A stretch of DNA of 64,000 nt from Crocodylus rhombifer (taxonomy: Eukaryota > Chordata > Crocodylia > Crocodylidae), in contig JAVSML010021635.1 of assembly GCA_038503035.1 (NCBI GenBank), positions 186,001 to 250,000 of the forward strand. Direction: 5' to 3'. Both the position numbers and the translations under genes were made by a program. Below are positions 57,901-64,000 of the stretch, one piece after another (positions within the stretch are counted from its first letter, which is position 1; each line of letters begins with the position of its first letter). The notes under the pieces were generated by a model that saw only the letters and a list, made by a program, of their open reading frames with translations, searched no databases and was not told the origin of the DNA.

Positions 57901-60900
57901 CTGCAGAACTTGATTCAGCCTCGGTTTTCTTCTAGTCGATTTGGTAGAAATGTTCAGTTTTGTTTCATACAAACAAGAATCAGTTCTGTGGAACTGAGAT
58001 AAATATACGACTAGTAATTGAAAGAAAATAACTCGGCCCCAACACACAGGATACCCACTCCAGATTTATTTTTGGAAAATGCTGTTGTGCTTAAAATAGA
58101 GTGTAGAAAGAAGGTGAAAAAATACAATTCATTAGCTTCATTTACATGGGCTTCCTTTCCTCAGAATGGATATTCATTATTGTCTAGTTCTCTCTGCCAC
58201 TGATAAGTATTTATACTTCTTTATTCCTTTTTAATATCAAAATGAGAACCTAAGGAATACTGTTTTTTGTCTGGGAGCCATGACTTGTCAGGATGTGCTC
58301 TGTGACCCAGCCCGCTGACAGAGACAGATACGCTGAAATGGCAGGGGGGTCAGTGCTGCCCATAAAGCATCCAGTGGAATGGCTTCTGTGGGGGTAGATG
58401 AAGCATGAAAGTGTTGAAGCTTTTCAACTTCTCACTGATGTGTTTATAGAAGGCATACAGCAGCCTTGCCCCAGCAGTAATTCATTAGGACCCTGGTCAG
58501 TTCCAGTGGTGTTTCCTTCCTGGGTTAGGTGAACACTGCATTTTAATAGGCTTTTGAACATACTTGAGCTCAAGCAGAGTAGAAAGTCAATTCTTTGACT
58601 TACACATATGCAGTACCAGTCAAAATAGTGCCGTGGTTTTGTTACCTGTAATATCGGACCTGACCGTTGGAGACTTCACAGCTCGCTACTTGCAGCGAAG
58701 CAGTTACCTCACCCTAAATGCCAAAAACATGGTTCTTTTAGCTTGAATAGATAGTGTTCATTTTGTCATGCACCAGGTATGCCAGAAGTATTTCAACTCT
58801 TTTAGCCCTGTAGTACCATGTCTTATGCATGTCATGGAGATGCTACCACAGTTGCAATGATTTGTGTTTTTTACTATTATTGTAGAAGTATTGTTTTTCT
58901 GAGAATGGAAATAAGTATCAACTGCCAGACTGTTTGCGGTAGTACTAAGAAAGCTAATGCGGCTCTGGTGCTAAAAGAAAGAAAATAAAATGTGTATATA
59001 TACATGAAAGAACTAATTTTGGAAATGTATTCTTTATTACAAAGTTCCAAATTTGAGAGCCAACGATAAAAGAAATTCCTTAAATGTTTCTAGAAGCCAT
59101 TCATTTGTGAAGAAAGAGCCCATTATCAGACTAATGTTCATCCACAAAATGTGGTGACTACATACAGTATCATCGTCATGTGGGAGAGTGTGCTGAAGGA
59201 CACCTTGTGGACAGAAGTTTGAAATGCTTGATCTGAGTGTGCTTTTTAGCAGCTAACGCCCAACTTCCTTTTTGCGTTACTTCTGCCGTATTTTTGCTGT
59301 TTGTGAACAGTCCTAGGTAACCTTGATTACCAACAGCCATCAAGCACAGTTACTAAATCCCACTGAGCTATATACCCTGACAAGAGTCTCCTTGACCTTG
59401 CTTATGGGATGGGAGCAGCTTCCTGCTTGACCTGAGATCTAGAACTCTGAGTTGTCTTTGTAATGCAAATGTGTGCCTCAGCTGACTTATGATTCTCAGT
59501 TTAATGCTACTTATAACTACTGAGTCTCTAGGGAGACACAATATGTAATAGATACTCTAATCAGAAACCATGGCAAGTAAAATGGGAATAAACAAGTTTA
59601 GTCAGAGATTGAAAAATGCTCACAGAAACTACTAAAATGTAGTTTACTAAACTGTCTTCAGAAGGCAACTATCAGATAATAATATAAATGTTTCAGGTAC
59701 TGGGGAAGAATCAAATATTGTATACAATAAATACCAAAAAGCATCAGCTGGAACTGAGAAGCCAGTACAGCAAACGTTTCAAGCTGACTGGTTCAAGCAG
59801 TAGTGATTTCTGAACATTCTTAAAATCTTAATTGAGACCAAAATATTTTTAAAACTGGGAATGAGTTAAAAGATACCTTACAGTTAAACTGCTAGGATGT
59901 TTTATGCTTTGGCTGTGAACTTTTATTGAAAGGGCAGATGGATGTAAATGAAGATATATGGGGAAGATGAAAAGAACATCTGCTTTTTTCAGCTCTCTAT
60001 GAGAAATGTAGAAGCAGGACAAAAATAAAACTGGGCCACTGAACATGTTTCAACTTGTGGTAGGTGTAGGAAAATTTCTGGACGTCCCTTTTCTCTTTTT
60101 CCCCAGTCCAGATGCACAAATTAATGGAGCATTTAGTTGTATTGACTTGCTATTTTTTTTTAATGTAAACCATAAACATATGCAAATATGTATGGCACTG
60201 CTCCTGTTAATGGATTCTCTTCTTAACTCTACATCAGTTTCTTCTCATTTTGATTTTGTCATTTTAAATACAGTTTTGCTAAGAAATTGTCTATGTTGTC
60301 AGTTACAAACCAAGAGAACCATCTTGGGCATGTTTATGTCTAGGCAGTATGCAGTAGAACCTGAATTCTTATTTCACTAATACACAGACCAGTCTCTCTT
60401 CCCTCTGTCTCACTCACACACATAAGTTGAACTCCAGTTCTTGATCAGTATTTACAATGAAAGGTTTCTTTGGGTAATAGTAACTAGTATACAGCATGGT
60501 ACCCCAAATACATACTTATTCACAAATGGTGATGACTTTTAATTAGTTTTGTTAATTGTGGTGTTTTCTTGATAATTAACAAGAAGTTAGGAATCTCCAC
60601 AGGCACTCAGTAATTAGAGCAAATCAGTAAATTCTACTATACTTGTATTGTTCCATGATTCTAGCTTGGCATAATGAGCATTATTATCTAATAAGGACCA
60701 AGAGGGGGATGTGATAGTTTTACCATGACAGTTTAGTAAAGTTAACCAACCTAATGGTATTTTTACTCCCCTCCATACTTGAGCTGTAATATCAGTCTTG
60801 TGAAGTCTTGATTTTTGGTTTACAGAATTACTCTTTTTTATAACATATTGTTTAAACACAAGAAAAATAAGAGGGCTGGTGGGGAAAGGGAAGAGACAAA

Positions 60901-61603
60901 ACCAATAACTCAGCAGTGTGTTGTAAAGGGTTACTCAAAGGCACGTTCTTCTGAATAATGATGAATTGCTTCCTGATTTGTGGTCAGTGACTTTTTTAGT
61001 ATAATTACTGTCAAGGAGGAAGCTGAACAACCGGTATACGTATCTTACATTTGGTATGCCAGAGCATTTTCACAAAAACTCATGCCTTCTGCTTGATCAA
61101 ACCAGCTTAACCTTTATTACTGGAACTTCTGTCTCAGTTTTAAAGAAGGTAATCTGTGAGTACCTGCTCCAAAAGTCATTCATATTGTTTGTAGCTTTAA
61201 GTTACATGTCAATAGAAGAATTGTAGATTTTGGTTGGTTTCCTTGTTGACATTGGAAAGGGTACCAGTGTAAAGTAAAAGTTTCACTGGAGAATGTACTG
61301 AATATGCTTAGGAAACCACCAGACATAGCTACACACCAACAGACAGTTAATTGTTAGTGAATATTATTGGTTCTTGTGACTGACACTGACCTTTGGGGAA
61401 AAGTTACAGGTATAATGATGGGAAGGCAATGCTAGTACCAATAGACTACATGCTGTTTTTTTTAACTGTGACATATTTAACCCTCTTTTTTTAAAGGGGG
61501 GGATAGGGAGGGGAGAAATAATTTTGGTGATACTGGCTTATACAGATTTGGTTAATCCAGTAACGCTTTGCTTGTTGTTTCTTCTTCTTCTTCTTTCTCT
61601 TTC

Positions 61604-61652
<49 letters not shown>

Positions 61653-61662
61653 NNNNNNNNNN

Positions 61663-61712
<50 letters not shown>

Positions 61713-61966
61713 CTCTTCCAAAAGGGCAGTTATACCTAATTATGCTCCCCTACTTTTCTTAATTACTTCCCTCCATATCTTTCAGTAAAGTATGAAGTAA
61801 CTTGGCAGAGGTTTTATATATGCTCTTAACATGGCTTGGTGTTTCTGTTTTGCTGACTTCTCACTGCCATTATGTTGTGCTTTGGGGTTTCTGTCATAAG
61901 AACAGGAGAAGTGATGCTTTTTTTTTCTCTTGAAGATGGGCTGATCTCATGCTCTTCTTCTTGTAG
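54942..61966 (+). other. PRDM1: PRDM1 intron 2 (7025 bp)
   Basis: It is bounded by donor GTAAGCAG and acceptor CTTCTTCTTGTAG. No further exon is recognised and transposons are scarce compared with the upstream region. Its notable content is the (CA)n tract with the assembly gap at 61605-61709 and a (CTT)n/pyrimidine run just before it (about 61578-61602). Open frames within are short and have no domain features. Confidence 0.85.
61605..61709. repeat. (CA)n microsatellite containing a 10-N gap
   Basis: Uninterrupted CA dinucleotides flank ten N at 61653-61662. The real tract length is unknown because the assembly could not cross it. Open frames translating to Thr-His or Cys-Val repeats here are artefacts. 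Confidence 0.97.
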
Positions 61967-62086
61967 GTTACTGGAGTTATAAGCAAAGAGTACATCCCAA
62001 AAGGAACACGCTTTGGACCCCTGGTAGGAGAGATCTATACCACCGATACGGTTCCCAAGAATGCAAACAGAAAATACTTTTGGCGG
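61967..62086 (+). CDS. PRDM1: PRDM1 (BLIMP-1) exon 3, start of PR/SET domain
   Basis: Exactly 40 codons, phase 0 at both ends, lie between acceptor TTCTTGTAG and donor GTAAGCAA. They read [20 protein letters not shown], then [20 protein letters not shown]. This is the first third of the PR domain, a SET-related fold used for protein contacts; in BLIMP-1 it is not thought to be a potent methyltransferase and repression relies on recruited partners. Compared with human as I remember it, only a few conservative changes are present, so the exon is under strong constraint. The rest of the PR domain and the zinc fingers lie past the window. Confidence 0.98.
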
Positions 62087-64000
62087 GTAAGCAAGGGAAA
62101 AAACACACACAGCTCCATGTTGATGCAGTAAACAGATCACTAAATGAGTACAGCTGAAAAGCTGGGTCACTTCCTGTTTCAGAACCGTGCAAGTGCAGGG
62201 GGCTATTTCTTTGCTCTAGATGAACTGAAATCTGAGTGAACGTGGTAAACTAAGCTGAGTAAATGTCTGGCACTCTTGGAAATGGGGACAGCGTGGGTGG
62301 AAAGTAAGGGAGACAGATACACAACTGTTCTTGACTTTGCCTTCTGAAACACATCAATACTTCATATATAAAGAAATAGCAGTTTTGCTTGCTGTTAGAG
62401 TAGGTCAGTTTGCATTTTCACATGGGGAAACCAGGGATCCTTAAAGACTCGGCACATCCCATATCTTTGATTTTTTTTTTTTTCTTTTCCTAGCTGATAC
62501 ATACTTGAAAATTAATGACAGGGTAGAAAGTATTATGTCATCTTTTCTCTGCAATTATTAAAATCTTCTGAAAGTGTTTTTTACGTTGAGCAGTTGAAAT
62601 AGTGTTGATCTCTTCAATACATGTAGTTTAAATTGCACACACTTCTAAAGCTAGCTGAGAAAATGCTAGGATAAGTGACTATATGTCATGGGAGTGGCAG
62701 CACCTTGAGAATGGAGGGTAGAAGTGTTAGTATGATGTTACTGAGTGATAAGCCTCTCTCTGGAGCCTGAAAGATCTGTGTTGCTAAGGTAGGCAACCTG
62801 AAGAGTCAAGATATTCTTTCCGCCCTGCCTCCCAACTCGTTACCCTCCACTAGTCTGCTAGCCCTAACTTGGAGGCCTAATATGGTTCCTCTCTTCTCCT
62901 TTTTATCAAGAAACCTGAATGAACTTTAATCCCTCAACCTCCTCCACAAACATGTTACTACTTCTAAGTACATCATTAACTGTGCCCTAACTGCCTCCAC
63001 AAAACTGACTTTGTTGCCGTCCAGTCACAGAGAAGGCATATTACAGCAGTTCTCAATAAAAGGGTGGGTGGGAAAAGCGACTTTTACACTGAATCTGAGC
63101 TTTGTCACTGGGAGCTGAGTCAAGTTGCTTCATAGTCAGCCCCAGGTGTGTTTTTTAATACCCTTACATTTGCCATATTCTTTACCCATCAAGAACACTG
63201 CTCCCTGTGGGTTAAAGAATAGCTTTACTTCTAGTGACTTTTAAATAGCTCTTTCTGGTGTCTCTTTTTACTTTTAAGTATTGTTGCCTCATTTCAGTGC
63301 CCTTACATTTTCTCTAATGCAGCATATGCAGTGTTACATGGGTGACAATATTCACAAGGTGCTCAAGTGTTTCACTTTTGTGACCAAGATTTTAGGTCTA
63401 ACAAAGGGGAGAGGCATGCTTGCCTAACTAGACCAAGTGGGAATAATTCAGCAAATCTGGAGAGAGGGTTTTAACTAGTTTGCAGAATTCTGTAAGAAAG
63501 CAAATGGTGAGAGGACTGTAAGTCTGAAGGTAAAAGCCTTTTGGGGAAACGATATAGCAGCCTTCTAAGCATTACTAAACCTACTGTTACAATCTCTTGA
63601 TTCATTCAAGACACATTGCTGTAATTCAGATGAATTCCTTCCTAAGGGCCTGAAACAGCCTTGCACATTCAAGGAAATTGTGGGAGATATCTTCCCACAT
63701 GTTACAGAAGGAATCCTGATTTTGCTGGCAGGAATAGAAACATCTGCTGTGTGTGAACAGAAATGTTCCATGCAAATGACATATTTGAAGAGAAGGGATA
63801 TGAAAGCTGTGCAAACCCCAGAGTGACATCATTTCTTGTAACTGTATGATGACTCAGCACATTTTATCTTCTTGATAATACATGGAAATCTGGTGAGATG
63901 GCAGAATTCAGTTTTGCGTGGGTGTGGGGGCGTGTGACCTCATAGGTTTGATGTGTGTTTTTTTGTTTTTTTTTAAGGAAAAAAAAAAAGAAGTACAGTA
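62087..64000 (+). other. PRDM1: PRDM1 intron 3, partial
   Basis: It begins with donor GTAAGCAAGG. No exon continuing the PR domain (expected to begin IYSRGE) is found before the window end. No clear repeats apart from short homopolymers (for example T-run near 62469-62482, A-run near 63979). In mammals a shorter PRDM1 beta transcript starts within this general part of the gene; no matching start is evident here. Confidence 0.8.

Noticed and set aside
62087..64000. Next PRDM1 exon (rest of the PR domain)
   Set aside because: I looked for the expected IYSRGE continuation after a splice acceptor and did not find it before the window end.

Overview
This is a vertebrate nuclear DNA window, most likely from a crocodilian or closely related reptile. 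The evidence is the repeat content: CR1 LINEs with typical sauropsid 3' ends, an RTE-like LINE, many short hAT-type elements with 8-bp target duplications, MIR-like SINEs, and a repeat carrying the 'CAGACTAACA..GCTACC' signature common in turtles and crocodilians. One protein-coding gene is recognisable, with vertebrate-type introns and GT-AG splice sites. A 10-N assembly gap lies inside a (CA)n tract.  The gene is PRDM1 (BLIMP-1) on the + strand, and only its 5' part is present. Exon 1 ends at 53164. Exon 2 (54693-54941, 83 codons) carries the acidic N-terminal region. Exon 3 (61967-62086, 40 codons) begins the PR/SET domain. The remaining PR domain, the proline-rich region and the five C2H2 zinc fingers must lie beyond 64000. 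Introns 1 and 2 are 1528 and 7025 bp; intron 3 runs off the end.  Positions 1 to about 52.8 kb look like gene-poor upstream DNA; I found no other exon. This stretch is AT-rich single-copy sequence broken by repeats: a MITE mosaic at 6.05-7.2 kb, MITEs and SINEs at 9.4-17.7 kb, an RTE LINE split by a younger CR1 at 21.5-23.3 kb next to an older CR1, a probable 1.65-kb cut-and-paste transposon at 24.3-26.0 kb, a MITE and a CR1 fragment at 28.4-29.3 kb, hAT elements at 34.8-35.9 kb, a MITE at 39.4 kb, a 0.9-kb element with internal duplications at 41.1-42.0 kb, and a hAT element at 48.7 kb.  The most interesting observation is in PRDM1 exon 1. The codon where human PRDM1 (as I recall it) starts is ACG here, with an in-frame TAA directly before it. 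A different frame of the same exon opens with an ATG whose 20-residue product resembles the N-terminus of the long mouse isoform. With exon 1 joined directly to exon 2, that frame becomes a 30-codon upstream ORF ending 35 nt before the conserved ATG of exon 2. The sequence therefore suggests translation from the exon 2 ATG under uORF control, or an unseen cassette exon that corrects the frame.
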